NCBI RefSeq assembly: GCF_047511655.1
Contig: NC_133395.1
Span: 72,015,910-72,079,909 of the forward strand
From: Castor canadensis
Lineage: Eukaryota > Chordata > Mammalia > Rodentia > Castoridae
Direction of reading: 5' to 3'
Length of the DNA: 64,000 nt
Under the pieces are notes generated by a model. It was not told the origin of the DNA, did no database searches, and worked only from the letters and a program-made list of their open reading frames with translations. Shown piece by piece: positions 1 through 10,235 of the stretch; within the stretch, counting starts at the first letter, position 1; each line of letters starts with the position of its first letter. The position numbers and the translations under genes were made by a program.

Positions 1-673
1 AAGACTCCATTTGTAGTAGCAAAAAAGTAAATTCATGAATGCAATTTTGAAATACAGACACTGAGAAGGAAAGATAAGGAATAGTTTAAGAACAAACACA
101 GGCAATTCACAAAATAAAAATGAGTAATGAACAAAGTTATCACCCTCAACAGAAGAAAAAAACAAAACACTATTATCTCCACTCAAACTAGCAAAGATTA
201 AAAATAATTATCTTCACTGCTGTTAACTGTTGAGATGAAGAATTTGGCAAAATACACCAAAAGAATTAAATGCTAGCATATTTAGTACTACAAAATCTTA
301 TCTGTAAGAATTATGTGTACAGGAAAATACTGGAAGGCAAAGACCAAACTGTTGATAATAGCTGTCTTTGGCTAATGGGATTTTAGGAACATTAATTTTC
401 TTTCTGTTTGTGGAAACAGCTGATAATCCAGACCATAAAACATTGCTCTTAAGAATATTTTACAATCATGTAATTGTTTAAAGTGGTTTTTCATTACTCA
501 TCTTGTTCTAAAGTATCAAACAGTTGCCACCAACAGCTCTTCCTCCCACTAAATTAATTCTATTAGACTGTGAATTCCCATGAGCACAGAGATCAAGGTT
601 CTCTTTGTTCACTTGTATAACCAAAAAAAGGGGAGCACTAATGCTTGGCATTAGTGGTAAGTCAATCACTTAC
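1..673. other. RFC3 intron 4 (part)
   Basis: AT-rich intronic sequence. I see no RFC3 exon and no recognisable repeat in it. The donor of exon 4 is at 673-672. Confidence 0.7.
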
Positions 674-771
674 CTTTAAAATCTCTTTGAGAGTTTGTTT
701 CGAGTTGCTGAGACTGTGCCACTGTTTTTAACATCTCTTGAATTACTACCCGGTCACTATTTCCAGCATCA
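674..771 (-). CDS. RFC3: RFC3 coding exon 4
   Basis: This exon encodes the end of Ser98 through Lys130 ([20 protein letters not shown] to QRDFK) plus the first base of the next Val codon. The acceptor is TTTTGTGTAG|TGATG at 772-773; the donor is AAAG|GTAAGTG at 673-672. It is 98 nt. Its phase-1 end means the next exon should begin by completing a Val codon (VVLLTEVDKL in the family). No such sequence is present between 1 and 673, so exon 5 is off the left edge. Confidence 0.95.
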
Positions 772-3700
772 CTACACAAAAGAAAAATGGTTACATAACT
801 GTAAATACTTACAAAATAGGTCCTTGTCCTTAATCTGCTATTATAGGAAAAATGTTGGAGATCTGTGTGTGTGTGTGTGTGTGTGTTTGGTTTTTGTTGT
901 TGCTCTGGGGTTTTTTGAGACAGGATCTTGCTATGTAGCCCAAGCTGGCCTCAAAGTGGAGGGAGACCTTCCTGCCTCAGCCTCCCTAGTGCCAGGATTG
1001 TGGGCATATATCATCTTGCCTGGCTGTTGTTGAAGATCTTAAGTGGTTAGAATTTTAGTCAAAACTACTGACACTACTTTAAAAGTGAAATGATTTAAGG
1101 TCATTAAAAATATTAATATTCTAATTAGATTATCACTGAAAGCACTAAACATGTTCTTACATTAAGTTTACTATTACTTAAAATAAGCAGTAACAAATAA
1201 TTTACAGTTTAGCAAATACTTTCACATTTTTGTACCCATTATAGAAAGTTAACAGCCAATTACAGCAAATATCTCAATTAGCTATAATTATCAAAATATA
1301 AAAATAACTGTTATTTTATAAAATAACTCCTCTTCCCTATCCCCAAAATAGCTAAGGTCTGAAAGAAACAAACCTAGAAATGTGTTTGCAGCACAACACT
1401 GAGCTGATTCAGGGACTTAGCCAGGATCTGGATTAAGCAAACTAAGTTTAAGATATGAACTGTTCATTAATTATAGGCATACACCTGTCATTTACACCTA
1501 TATTATTGCTTTAATACTTAGGTAACTCACCTCTCAAACTAAAAGATATCATCTGTTAATTAAAGCTAAATTAATACTAATTTCAAACACCTGAAAAACA
1601 ATAGGCTATTCTTACCTCAGAGGAACTCGTAAAAATAACAGGGGGACAAAGTAACAGTTTTGTTTTCTCAACTAGTTTTTCCCAAGTCAGTGTAATTAGA
1701 TCAATACATCTAGACAGCCTCTTTTATGATCTTCCTAGCCAAAAATCCAAAGCATTTCCCACTTGCTTAAGGAACTACTGCTCCCCTTCTACTTTTATTT
1801 GACTCATTCCCATCAACTTTATTGCTCTTAATTTTCTGTGAAATACTAGGGAAAATCATAATACCTATTTGTTTATTGTCTTAAGGAATAAATGTCATAA
1901 TCCATGCAAAACTTCTCACACAGTGCCTACTACCCAATACCACAGACATTAGCTTAAAACTCTATTCCTCCTACTCCATTCATCTTCTGCCTCTCCTTAA
2001 AATGGATATTCACTCTTATTTCAAGGCCGCTGCCCATAAGGCTGCCCACTGCCTAAAGAGGTCCTGCATTCTTTTCCTCTTTCAAGAGTGCATCAGATAC
2101 AGGAAAGAGTAGGAAATACTCTGCAATTAGTAGTAGGTATGGGTAAGAACTTTCTCAATGGAACCCCAGCAGCACAGCAACTAAGAGATAGCATAGATAA
2201 ATGAGACCTCATAAAACTAAAAAGCTTCTGTTCATCAAAAGAAATGGTCTCTAAACTGAAGAGAACACCCACAGAGTGGGAGAAAATATTTGCCAATTAT
2301 ACATCAGACAAAGGACTGATAACCAGAATATACAGGGAACTTAAAAAACTAAATTCTCCCAAAACTAATGAACCAATAAAGAAATGGGCATGTGAACTAA
2401 ACAGAACTTTCTCAAAAGAAACTCAAATGGCCAAAAAACACATAAAAAAATGCTCACCATCTCTAGCAATAAAGGAAATGCAAATTAAAACCACATTAAG
2501 ATTCCACCTCACCCCTGTTAGAATAGCCATCATTAGCAACACCACCAACAACAGGTGTTGGTAAGGAACTCTCTTACATTGTTGGTGGGAATGTAAACTA
2601 GTAAAACCACTCTGGAAAAAAGTTTGGAGGCTACTTAAAAAGCTAAACATTGATCTACCATATGATCCAGCAATACCACTCTTGGGGAGATACCCAAAAG
2701 AATGTGAGTCAGATTACTCCAGAGGCACCTGCGCACCCATGTTTATTGCAGCACTATTCACAATAGCCAAGTTATGGAAACAGCCAAGATGCCCCAGCAC
2801 TGACGAATGGATTAAGAAAATGTGATATCTATACACAATGGAATTTTATGCAGCCATGAAGAACGAAATGTTACCATTCGCTGGTAAATGGATGGAATTG
2901 GAGAACATCATTCTGAGTAAGGTTAGTCTGGCCCAAAAGACCAAAAATCGTATGTTCTCCCTCATATTCGGACATTAGATCAAGGGCAAACACACAAGGT
3001 GACTGGACTTTGATCACAAGATAAAAGCGAGAGCACACAAGGGAGATACGAGGATAGGTAAGACACCTAAAAAAACTAGATAGCATTTGTTGCCCTCAAC
3101 ACAGAGAAACTAAAGCAGATACCTTAAAAGCAACTGAGGCCAACAGGAGAAGGGGACCAGGAACTAAAGAAAAGGTTAGTTCAAGAAGAATTAACCTAGA
3201 AGGTAACACACACGCACAGGAAATCAATGTGAATCAACTCCCTGTACAGCTATCCTTATCTCAACTAGCAAAAACACTTGTTCCTTCCTATTATTGCTTA
3301 TACTCTCTCTTCAACAAAAGTAGAGATAAGGGCAAAATAATTTCTGCTGGGTATCGAGGGAGGGGGCGGGGTGGGTTGGTAAGGGAGAGGGTGGGGGGAG
3401 GAGGGAGAAATGACCCAAACATTGTATGCACATATGAATAATAATAAAAAAAAAAGAGTGCATCAGAAAAATACCCTAAATTGGGTTTTGTCTATAGCCT
3501 TTGGGACTGGAGGTGTGGCTCAAGCATTAGAAAGCCTGCCTAGCAAGCATGAAGCCCTGAGTTCAAACCCCAGTACCACCAAAAACAAAGAAAAGAATGC
3601 ATCAGAACGCATGGAATCTTGAAGCTTTACCTCTTATACTGAGGCTGTAAGAGTCTTTGGTGTCTCCCCAACAAAATCCTAATTATATTATATAATTCTA

Positions 3701-6700
3701 GACATAGATATTGGTTAGTACACTATTATAAGACCTTCTAAACAAGAAACTAAAACATAAGACATGGCAAAGAAAGATCTGGCAATCCAAATTCATGTTC
3801 TGAAATATTCACTCCATATAGTATAAAGTTTTTAGACACACTATGCTCATCACTACACAATGAGCAGTATAATTTAACAAAGTCACTAACATCATGTACT
3901 TCGTGTCAAACATGGATTTCTGTAGAGAGAAAAATAATGAAAGTGGGAAGGCACTAGGCTGCATTATTTTGAAGTGGATATCTTACAGATTTCATTTCAA
4001 GAAAGGGCTCTAATCTCTTTTTTAAAAAGTCTAAAAAATCTTTCTGCTTAAAACACTTATTGCTAGCCATTTTTCTTAAAATATCTAGTAGCAATTTACC
4101 TGGGATTAACTTCAAGATGGTAATTACTTGCAATGGTGCTGATTTCAATTTTTTTTTTAGATGGAGTCTGTGAACAACAACAACAAAAATTTAACATATT
4201 TATTGGCTACTTCCCCTCTTTTCTGTATTTTTCATTTGGTTTTCTTTTATTACATAAACTACTGAACCTTGCAAAGAGATAAAACTTGATATAGCCACCA
4301 TTAATGTAATCTCATTAACACCATTCTCATTATGCAAACATCTTTATGTAAGGTGGGTCAGATCACACATCCTGTTTTTATTATGATTGCTTTTTTTCCT
4401 TATCTCCAGAAACCCTCAAATCATCCTCAATTATCAACAAATAATTATTAAAAACAATCTGCACGTATCCTTTCACAACACTTTCCATTTTAACACAAAA
4501 ATAAAGAAAATATATACATTAATAGTGTTGGTGTTTCTCATAAAAAATAAAAATATAAAAAAGAAATCATATACATACTTCTGTGTTTTGCTTTTCCTAC
4601 TTAACAATGTATCTTGGCAATCTCTCTCAGACAAGGGGTATAACGCTGGTGCTGTGCATCAACCTGTAATATGGATGTTCCAAAGCCAAGTCATACTGAG
4701 GGACACTGTGTTTCTCACTTTTGCCTCTGTGTGTGTGTTTGTGTATCTATAGAAAAATGTGTCTTTTAAAAGTTCTAACAATTCACTTTTCTACTGGCAA
4801 CAAACACTATCTTTCTATTTGTTCAGTTCTTGGTTTTTGTCTTTCTGTAAGGTATTAAGTTTTCTTCCTACAATCCCACACTTTTCTTATTAAGTTTTTC
4901 CCCACATATTTTATAAGAATTTCTACCAGGATACACCTACCAGCACCTCAAAGTGCTTATAAGCTTGTCAACAGTAGCCTAATCCACTTATTCTCATGAG
5001 GATTCTATTAACAGAAGTACCACCCACACTCAGAATTCACTTTTCAATACATAGTAAGACATTCTATCAGGGGCTGTGAAGAGTATCACATGCTCTCTAC
5101 ACAACTTCAGCTAAATCTCAAATGTCATCCATAGGGAAAGTGCTTCAAAACTCACTATGTGGTGCACTGACCTACAGCTCCACCACCGAAAGACAGGAAG
5201 CCACTCAACCGCCAGAGCCTTACTTCCTTTCCCAGCCAGTCAGCTGCCTCATCTTTTACTAGTCACTTGATTCCACATTTAGAAATTTGACTTCTAGTTC
5301 CAGCTGAAACATCCTCTTACTAGATAGTCTGTAAGGACAGCCCCAAAAATTTATCCAAAACCTCCTGCTGCCCATTATTTCCTAGCATACATGACTTAGG
5401 TCTACTTATAATATCCAGAGCTCTCAATCCAACATAACTGGATTACGTGTAAAATTCTTTCTAAAATCATACATTAGGCATCCACTGGGAGGAGAGTACA
5501 CACATGACCACAAATGAAAATCCCTGCCATGAACATTTGGAGAACCTCAAAATGAAAATGCTTACTGTGATGGTTTGATGTTCAATTCTCAATTTTTCCA
5601 CTCCAACACCATAAAGTTCACGTAAAATACACATAATTCTTGTCTTTTTTCCAGCACCTGATGGTCCATACACTAACAGGTGGGGAAAGTCACCACATTG
5701 CACCTGGGGGAAAATAAAAGAACAAGGCATTTTTTTCCCTAATCAAACTTAACTGCTCTACATAGACCCAATTCCTTTTTAAGTATCAAATATTGTGTAC
5801 CTTTATACATTTATATTTAAGTATATTTAAATAAATTCTGAAATGTTGATTATTCTCCTGACACTAATCTAACTTATATGTAATATAGGACACGGAAGAC
5901 ACAAAACTAAATGCTAAAAAGCAGGAACTCCCAAACTCTAGCAGAATTTCCTAGAGACCTTTCTAAAATAAAGGACTGACTGATTACTGGACCCCATTAT
6001 CCATGAGATTAGGATTTAATAGCTGAGACCAATGCTCATCTTGTTTGGTCTCCTACAAATAGTCCCTGTGTAAGAATTGAGTGCATTTGGTTCACTTGTG
6101 AGATTATATGGGAAATAAAGGAAAACTTCCTTTATTTTACACAAAATAAGACAAGGAAGACAGTCAAATAAGTGTTATCAAATGAAATACCACTCTAGGC
6201 ATCTGGGTTTAATCCTGTTAAGAAGACAATTAAAGTCAGCATAAACATACAATACATACAGTATTAACCCACCCAAGGTTGGAGGGGGGCTGAAATATGA
6301 AATACTCATTAGTTCTTTGTTGAAGCCTGCTTAGGAGGAAAGTGGATGGGAGAACAGAGAGGGCATTAATTCCCAGGCATTCTAAATCGGCTTAGAGATT
6401 TCAGCAAGAGAAAAGCCCTCAAACAAAGTACAAAAGTATTGTTGAAAGTCAGTCACTAGAGTTAAGAGCAAAGGGATTGGGAAGGGCACTGATAGTGTCT
6501 GTCCACTACTTTAAAGTACAAGACTGTACTTATTTTAAAAGTTGCCCAGGAGCTAGTGATGTACCTCCATGGTAGAGCATGTGCCTAAAAAGGCTCCAGG
6601 AAACTGTGATGATCAGTTAGGTCTGGGCACAAATGGGATGAAAGCTATAAAGGTCTGTGACCCTAGCTTCAGATGCATATCTTGTGAGACAAAAGCTTTG

Positions 6701-8088
6701 AAAATAACCACTGTAGACAAAGTGAAATAGTAACTTAACAGAGGTGCTTACTACAGTGAATTTTAAAAGCTTGTAAACTCAACCCTGGCACTGAAAAAGA
6801 AAAGTCTCAAGGAAAGGAAGTATGCATCTACTATTATAACTGGAAATAGTGAAAATTCTACAAATACCCACTGCCATTGTTTTTTTAAACTTTGATCTAA
6901 TGAAAAAGTTATGCCTTAAATAGGCCAGAGTTTTATTATGTTCAACGTTCAAAAGAAAACAGGTGGGCATTGTTTAAAAGCAAATTAAGCTGGAGGCGTG
7001 GCCCCCTGATAAGCACAGGCAGTGAGTTCAAATACCAATACCACAAAAAGAGAAAAGTAACACAAATTCTGTACAAGAAATAATGGCCACAGAAAATAAA
7101 AGTGTTCAGTAGCTAGAAAACTTAAAGTCAAAGCCGCTGTTAAAAATGTAATAGGCCTATAAATGAAATATGTTGCTCTATTAGATCTATTTTAAATCAG
7201 TGTGCATGCAGTTATCAATAAAGAGAACTAAAAACAAAGTCCTTCAATTTCAGAACACTTCTAAAGACACAGTACTGAGGACAAAAATATTTCTATTAGT
7301 TTTTAGGTCTACTAATTTATTATCCTTAAGATTCTTTTACCTCTCTCTGCTCTCTATATGATTTAGTTGGCTTTTCGAAGCATTGCTATTATTCTTTTAT
7401 CAAGTAGCACATAAAAACAGGAATCAGAATGGAGAAAAAGTCTTCCATAAGAAGCTAAACTCAAGGACGTCCCAACAAAACACTTTGGAGAGTTAGAAGT
7501 GACCTCAGGAGTTAACAAACTCAGCGCCTTCCTTGGAAATGAGGACAAAGAACAAGAAACTTTACGACCTGGTGAAAAGTCAGACGATGTCACTTCTCGG
7601 CTGGATCCCATCTCCCACGCAGGGGTTTAGCGGATCTGCGACCCCCGCCCCTGCGCATGCCCAGAGGGCCGGCTCCGGATTCTCCAACTACTAGCCTTGC
7701 CGGCGCTCCAGAACCAGCTGGGTCCACTCCTGCCCAGCCACTGTGTCCTTGCTGACCCCCCTTTGCCCCGCTCTTTGCACACGACCCTGCAGTTACGACT
7801 TTCTCGCTTCAAGCCCTGGCTCGGGTGACACTCCAGCGAAGCTTTCCCAGTGCAGACGTGCGCCCCGCCCTGCACACACTCTCCCGCTCCGCTTCCACGT
7901 TTCCCGGAGACACTTCCCGCCTCCAGCGCCGCGCGGGCGGTGAACGGCTCCCTCGGCCTCCCCACCCCCGCCCTCTCCCCGCCCACCGAAGACGGACTCA
8001 CCAAGTTACGCAGCTGGGCCGCCTGCTCCTTGTGATAGTCCAGCCGTCCCAAAGAGCAGGGCCGGTATTTGTCCACCCACAGACTCAT
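674..8088 (-). CDS. RFC3: RFC3, replication factor C subunit 3, 5' part (coding exons 1-4 of a longer gene)
   Basis: Partial CDS on the minus strand, join of 8088-8002, 5703-5566, 4167-4100 and 771-674. RFC3 is a small subunit of the pentameric clamp loader RFC. With RFC1/2/4/5 it opens PCNA and loads it onto primer-template junctions in the nucleus; it also serves the RAD17 and CTF18 alternative loaders. The exons join in phase (87, 138, 68 and 98 nt) to give 130 residues. These start [16 protein letters not shown], contain the Walker A loop GPSGAGKKT (residues 42-50), and continue through [19 protein letters not shown] and [14 protein letters not shown] to QRDFK. All eight visible splice ends fit AG/GT. 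No stop or frameshift is present, so this is the real intron-bearing gene, not a retrocopy. The family length is about 356 residues. The Walker B and arginine-finger (SRC) parts are encoded by exons left of base 1. Confidence 0.96.
864..887. repeat. (TG)n microsatellite
   Basis: About 12 TG units inside RFC3 intron 3, directly beside an antisense B1 element. Confidence 0.9.
912..1032 (-). repeat. B1-type SINE
   Basis: The plus strand reads as the complement of a 7SL-derived SINE: TTTTGAGACAGGATCTTGC, then CAAGCTGGCCTCAAA, then GCCTCAGCCTCCCTAGTGCC. It lies in RFC3 intron 3, in the gene's own sense orientation. Confidence 0.85.
1033..2083. other. RFC3 intron 3, no recognised element
   Basis: AT-rich intron between the B1 element and the L1 insertion. 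The stretch near 1400-1440 faintly resembles an old MIR, but I cannot support it. Confidence 0.5.
2098..3453 (+). mobile_element. LINE-1, 5'-truncated, in RFC3 intron 3 (antisense to the gene)
   Basis: This is the C-terminal part of L1 ORF2 (about 2098-2976) followed by the lineage's 3' UTR, with a G-rich tract at about 3355-3407, the terminal ATGCACATATGAATAATAA and a short poly(A). A 14-bp TSD AAGAGTGCATCAGA flanks it at 2084-2097 and 3454-3467. The ORF2 remnant is dead. It has a TGA in place of a Trp codon near 2203, a deletion that removes the CX3CX7HX4C zinc-knuckle region near 2561, and a second Trp-to-stop near 2823. It is the most decayed of the TSD-flanked ORF2 copies here. Confidence 0.93.
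3469..3592 (+). repeat. tRNA-derived SINE with a 5' extension
   Basis: From about 3506 the sequence is the ID-like tRNA SINE: GGAGGTGTGGCTCAAGC (box A region), AGCAAGCATGAAGCCCTGAG, then box B GAGTTCAAACCCCAG and an A-rich tail. A target copy AAGARTGCATCAGAA lies before it (3454-3468) and after it (3593-3607), so the inserted unit includes about 37 nt ahead of the SINE head. Those bases may be a decayed B1-like linker of a truncated composite SINE (inference). Confidence 0.75.
3608..4099. other. RFC3 intron 3, rest
   Basis: AT-rich intron sequence up to the exon 3 donor. I see nothing else in it. Confidence 0.5.
4100..4167 (-). CDS. RFC3: RFC3 coding exon 3
   Basis: This 68-nt exon encodes [20 protein letters not shown] then NP and the first two bases of a serine codon (residues 76-98). 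The acceptor is CACAG|ACTCC at 4168-4172; the donor is CCCAG|GTAAAT at 4099-4098. Ten consecutive A bases encode KKK plus the first base of Ile. The run is intact and keeps frame, although it is a natural slippage spot. Confidence 0.94.
4168..5565. other. RFC3 intron 2
   Basis: 1.4-kb intron. No well-preserved repeat or exon is visible. T-rich and AT-rich stretches dominate. The 121-residue open frame near 4387 is low-complexity and has no family resemblance. Confidence 0.6.
5566..5703 (-). CDS. RFC3: RFC3 coding exon 2 (Walker A)
   Basis: This exon encodes residues 30-75 ([20 protein letters not shown] onward to EHQTIT). The P-loop GPSGAGKKT is the ATP-binding Walker A motif; its K-K in place of the usual K-T/S is the known RFC3 form. 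The acceptor is a pyrimidine tract ending CCCCCAG|GTG at 5704-5705. The donor is ACA|GTAAGC at 5565-5564. It is 138 nt, an exact 46 codons. Confidence 0.96.
5704..6988. other. RFC3 intron 1, distal part
   Basis: Mostly unassigned AT-rich intron. Near 6550-6598 there is a weak ID-like match (GTACCTCCATGGTAGAGCAT) with a decayed 3' half. Otherwise I see nothing. Confidence 0.5.
6989..7056 (+). repeat. ID-like tRNA SINE, degraded
   Basis: It starts GCTGGAGGCGTGGC, keeps box-B-like GTGAGTTCAAATACC, and ends ACCACAAAAAG with an A-rich tail. It lies in RFC3 intron 1. The middle part is shortened compared with the copy at 3506. Confidence 0.7.
7057..7629. other. RFC3 intron 1, proximal part
   Basis: Nothing assignable before the CpG island. 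The 82-residue minus-strand open frame here is intronic and has no family resemblance. Confidence 0.5.
8002..8088 (-). CDS. RFC3: RFC3 coding exon 1
   Basis: This exon encodes residues 1-29 ([10 protein letters not shown] to QLRNL), the conserved N-terminal RFC box that begins the AAA+ module. The start ATG is at 8088-8086 on the minus strand, with G at -3, a reasonable Kozak context. The match to the family N-terminus fixes this start. The donor is TTG|GTGAGT at 8001-8000. The open frame that runs on into the intron is read-through and not protein. Confidence 0.96.
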
Positions 8089-8153
8089 GGCAGTTGAAGT
8101 CCCGGGTCTTGAAAGTCCCGCGCCGCGCGCGCTCCAGCACGACGCCGGGACGC

Positions 8154-8184
8154 TTTCCCGCGAGCGCCAAATCTCATGACGTCA
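8154..8184. promoter_or_regulatory. Paired E2F sites and CRE upstream of RFC3
   Basis: TTTCCCGC at 8154-8161 and GCGCCAAA at 8164-8171 (reverse complement TTTGGCGC) both fit the E2F consensus TTTSSCGC and face each other two bases apart. A perfect palindromic CRE, TGACGTCA, follows at 8177-8184. All lie 66-96 bp upstream of the ATG on the gene strand. This suits E2F/DP control at G1/S plus CREB/ATF input. The sites are read from sequence; their use is inference. Confidence 0.75.
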
Positions 8185-8260
8185 CTACCGCCCCGGCTCG
8201 GAGGGACGGACTACGAAAGCCGAGTGGGACAAAATTAGTCGCCTCTTTTGCGCTACATAG

Positions 8261-8633
8261 TCACAACGTTGTATCCTTCTAAGAGGCTCTTCTCCATATA
8301 TCTGAAAGTATCTCTATAAAAGAATTAAGATATGAGGTAGCATTGGTTTACCATGAATGTGTCTACAAGAATTAGAATTTGGGAAAGAGGTGAAAAGATC
8401 ACCTAAACATTTTTAAAAATTGGAAACTAACCAAAATAATCTAATAAACCTTATTACCATTTATGTAGAGTCTTTATAAGACGCTTGTTATGATTTTTAT
8501 TAAACCACAGCACTTTCACCCGTTGTTGACTGGTTCTCATATGCAAGTCATCTATGATATTTTATAAAATTTTCAACAGAATTAAAAATACAGCTGTAAT
8601 ATTTGGGGAGTCAGATCTGTTAGAAATATCTTT
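8261..8633. other. Flank upstream of the RFC3 promoter
   Basis: CpG density drops abruptly to AT-rich DNA. I see no element before the L1 target site at 8634. Confidence 0.6.
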
Positions 8634-8647
8634 AAGATATTGGGTGT

Positions 8648-9596
8648 GAAGATTAACTCAAAATGGATCAAGGATCTTAATATCAGACCACAAACTCTTA
8701 AGTTGATACAAGAAAGAGTAGGAAATACTCTGGAGTTAGTAGGTATAGGTAAGAACTTTCTCAATGAAACCCCAGCAGCACAGCAACTAAGAGATAGCAT
8801 AGATAAATGGGACCTCATAAAACTAAAAAGCTTCTGTTCATCAAAAGAAATGGTCTCTAAACTGAAGAGAACACCCACAGAGTGGGAGAAAATATTTGCC
8901 AATTATACATCAGACAAAGGACTGATAACCAGAATATACAGGGAACTTAAAAAACTAAATTCTCCCAAAACTAATGAACCAATAAAGAAATGGGCAAGTG
9001 AACTAAACAGAACTTTCTCAAAAGAAGAAATTCAAATGGCCAGAAAACACATGAAAAAATGCTCACCATCTCTAGCAATAAAGGAAATGCAAATTAAAAC
9101 CACGCTAAGATTCCACCTCACCCCTGTTAGAATAGCCATCATCAGCAACACCACCAACAACAGGTGTTGGCGAGGATGCGGTGAAAAAGGAACCCTCTTA
9201 CACTGTTGGTGGGAATGTAGACTAGTACAACCACTCTGGAAAAAAATTTGGAGGCTACTTAAAAAGCTGGACATCGATCTACCATTTGATCCAGCAATAC
9301 CACCCTTGGGGATATACCCAAAAGACTGTTACTCCAGAGGCACCTGCACATCCATGTTTATTGCGGCACTATTCACAATAGCCAAGTTATGGAAACAGCC
9401 AAGATGCCCCACCACTGACGAATGGATTAAGAAACTGTGGTATCTATACACAATGGAATTTTATGCAGCCATGAAGAAGAACGAAATGTTATCATTCGCT
9501 GGTAAATGGATGGAATTGGAGAACATCATTCTGAGTGAGGTTAGCCTGGCCCAAAAGACCAAAAATCGTATGTTCTCCCTCATATGTGGACATTAG
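8648..9596 (+). pseudogene. L1 ORF2 C-terminal fragment (open frame)
   Basis: About 316 codons of the L1 ORF2 C-terminal domain with no internal stop, ending TAG after SLICGH. The zinc-knuckle-like motif CX3CX7HX4C of L1 ORF2 is intact ([18 protein letters not shown], about residues 177-194 of the frame beginning at the ATG at 8640). The endonuclease and reverse transcriptase domains are missing because of 5' truncation, so it cannot function. Its long open frame marks a recent insertion. That ATG lies in flanking DNA and is not an L1 start. Confidence 0.9.
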
Positions 9597-10221
9597 ATCA
9601 AGGGCAAACACAACAAGGGGATTGGACTATGAGCACCTGATAAAAGCGAGAGCACACAAGGGAGGGGTGAGGATAGGTAAGACACCTAAAAAACTAGCTA
9701 GCATTTGTTGCCCTTAATGCAGAGAAACTAAAGCAGATACCATAAAGCAACTGAGGCCAATAGGAAAAGGGGACCAGGAACTAGAGAAAAGATTAGATCA
9801 AAAAGAATTAACCTAGAAGGTAACACCCACGCACAGGAAATCAATGTGAGTCAATGCCCTGTATAGCTATCCTTATCTCAACCAGCAAAACCCCTTGTTC
9901 CTTCCTATTATTGCTTATACTCTCTCTACAACAAAATTAGAGATAAGGGCAAAATAGTTTCTGCTGGGTATTGGGGGGGAGAGCGGGAGGGGGTGGAGTG
10001 GGTGGTAAGGGAGGGGGTGGGGGCAGGGGGGAGAAATGAGCCAAGCCTTGTATGCACATATGAATAATAAAAGAAAAATGAAAAAAAAAAAAAGAAAAAG
10101 GGGCAAAACGTCTGTTTAAAACTTTTAAACAAGTGATACAGAGCCTGTCTGGCAAGCATGAGGCTGTGAGTTCAACTCCCCCAATTGAAAAAAATTAATA
10201 AATAAAATTAAAAAAAAAAAA
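8648..10221 (+). mobile_element. LINE-1, 5'-truncated, with probable 3' transduction
   Basis: The L1 body runs from 8648 to the poly(A) at about 10080-10093. It holds an open ORF2 C-terminus (8648-9596), the G-rich 3' UTR tract (about 9968-10033) and the end ATGCACATATGAATAATAA. After this tail come about 35 nt of other sequence, a 5'-truncated tRNA SINE (about 10131-10190) and a second A-rich tail ending at about 10221. The TSD AAGATATTGGGTGT is at 8634-8647 and 10222-10235, so the extra DNA is inside the insertion. A source L1 probably read through its own poly(A) signal and ended at that of the downstream SINE. Confidence 0.9.
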
Positions 10222-10235
10222 AAGATATTGGGTGT

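Larger units (their letters stand above)
7630..8260 (-). promoter_or_regulatory. RFC3: RFC3 CpG-island promoter and first-exon region
   Basis: This is a sharp GC- and CpG-rich island in otherwise AT-rich DNA. It covers the upstream region, exon 1 and the start of intron 1. GC boxes (CCCCGCCC) lie at about 7643-7650 and 7977-7984, and an NRF1-like TGCGCATGC lies at 7652-7660. No TATA box is placed near the ATG, as is usual for housekeeping replication genes with dispersed starts. The island could fire in both directions, but no conserved divergent gene is visible on the plus strand. Confidence 0.85.

Noticed and set aside
695..1033. 112-residue plus-strand open frame
   Set aside because: It is antisense to RFC3 exon 4, then a TG microsatellite, then an antisense B1; a shadow of real features.
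5467..5730. 87-residue frame with Walker A as a stand-alone ORF
   Set aside because: This is RFC3 exon 2 plus intron on both sides; AG and GT borders and the family alignment set 5566-5703.
7627..8088. 153-residue open frame starting with the RFC3 start codon
   Set aside because: Only the first 29 residues are RFC3; the rest is read-through of the GC-rich intron 1 past a consensus GTGAGT donor.
7743..8282. Plus-strand frames of 60-90 residues across the CpG island
   Set aside because: High-GC DNA lacks stops; the frames overlap each other and exon 1 antisense and show no family resemblance. A divergent non-coding transcript remains possible but is not supported.
8582..9274. Minus-strand frames of 80-106 residues
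   Set aside because: They are antisense to L1 ORF2 and recur at every L1 copy (2093, 2423, 46686), so they are repeat shadows.
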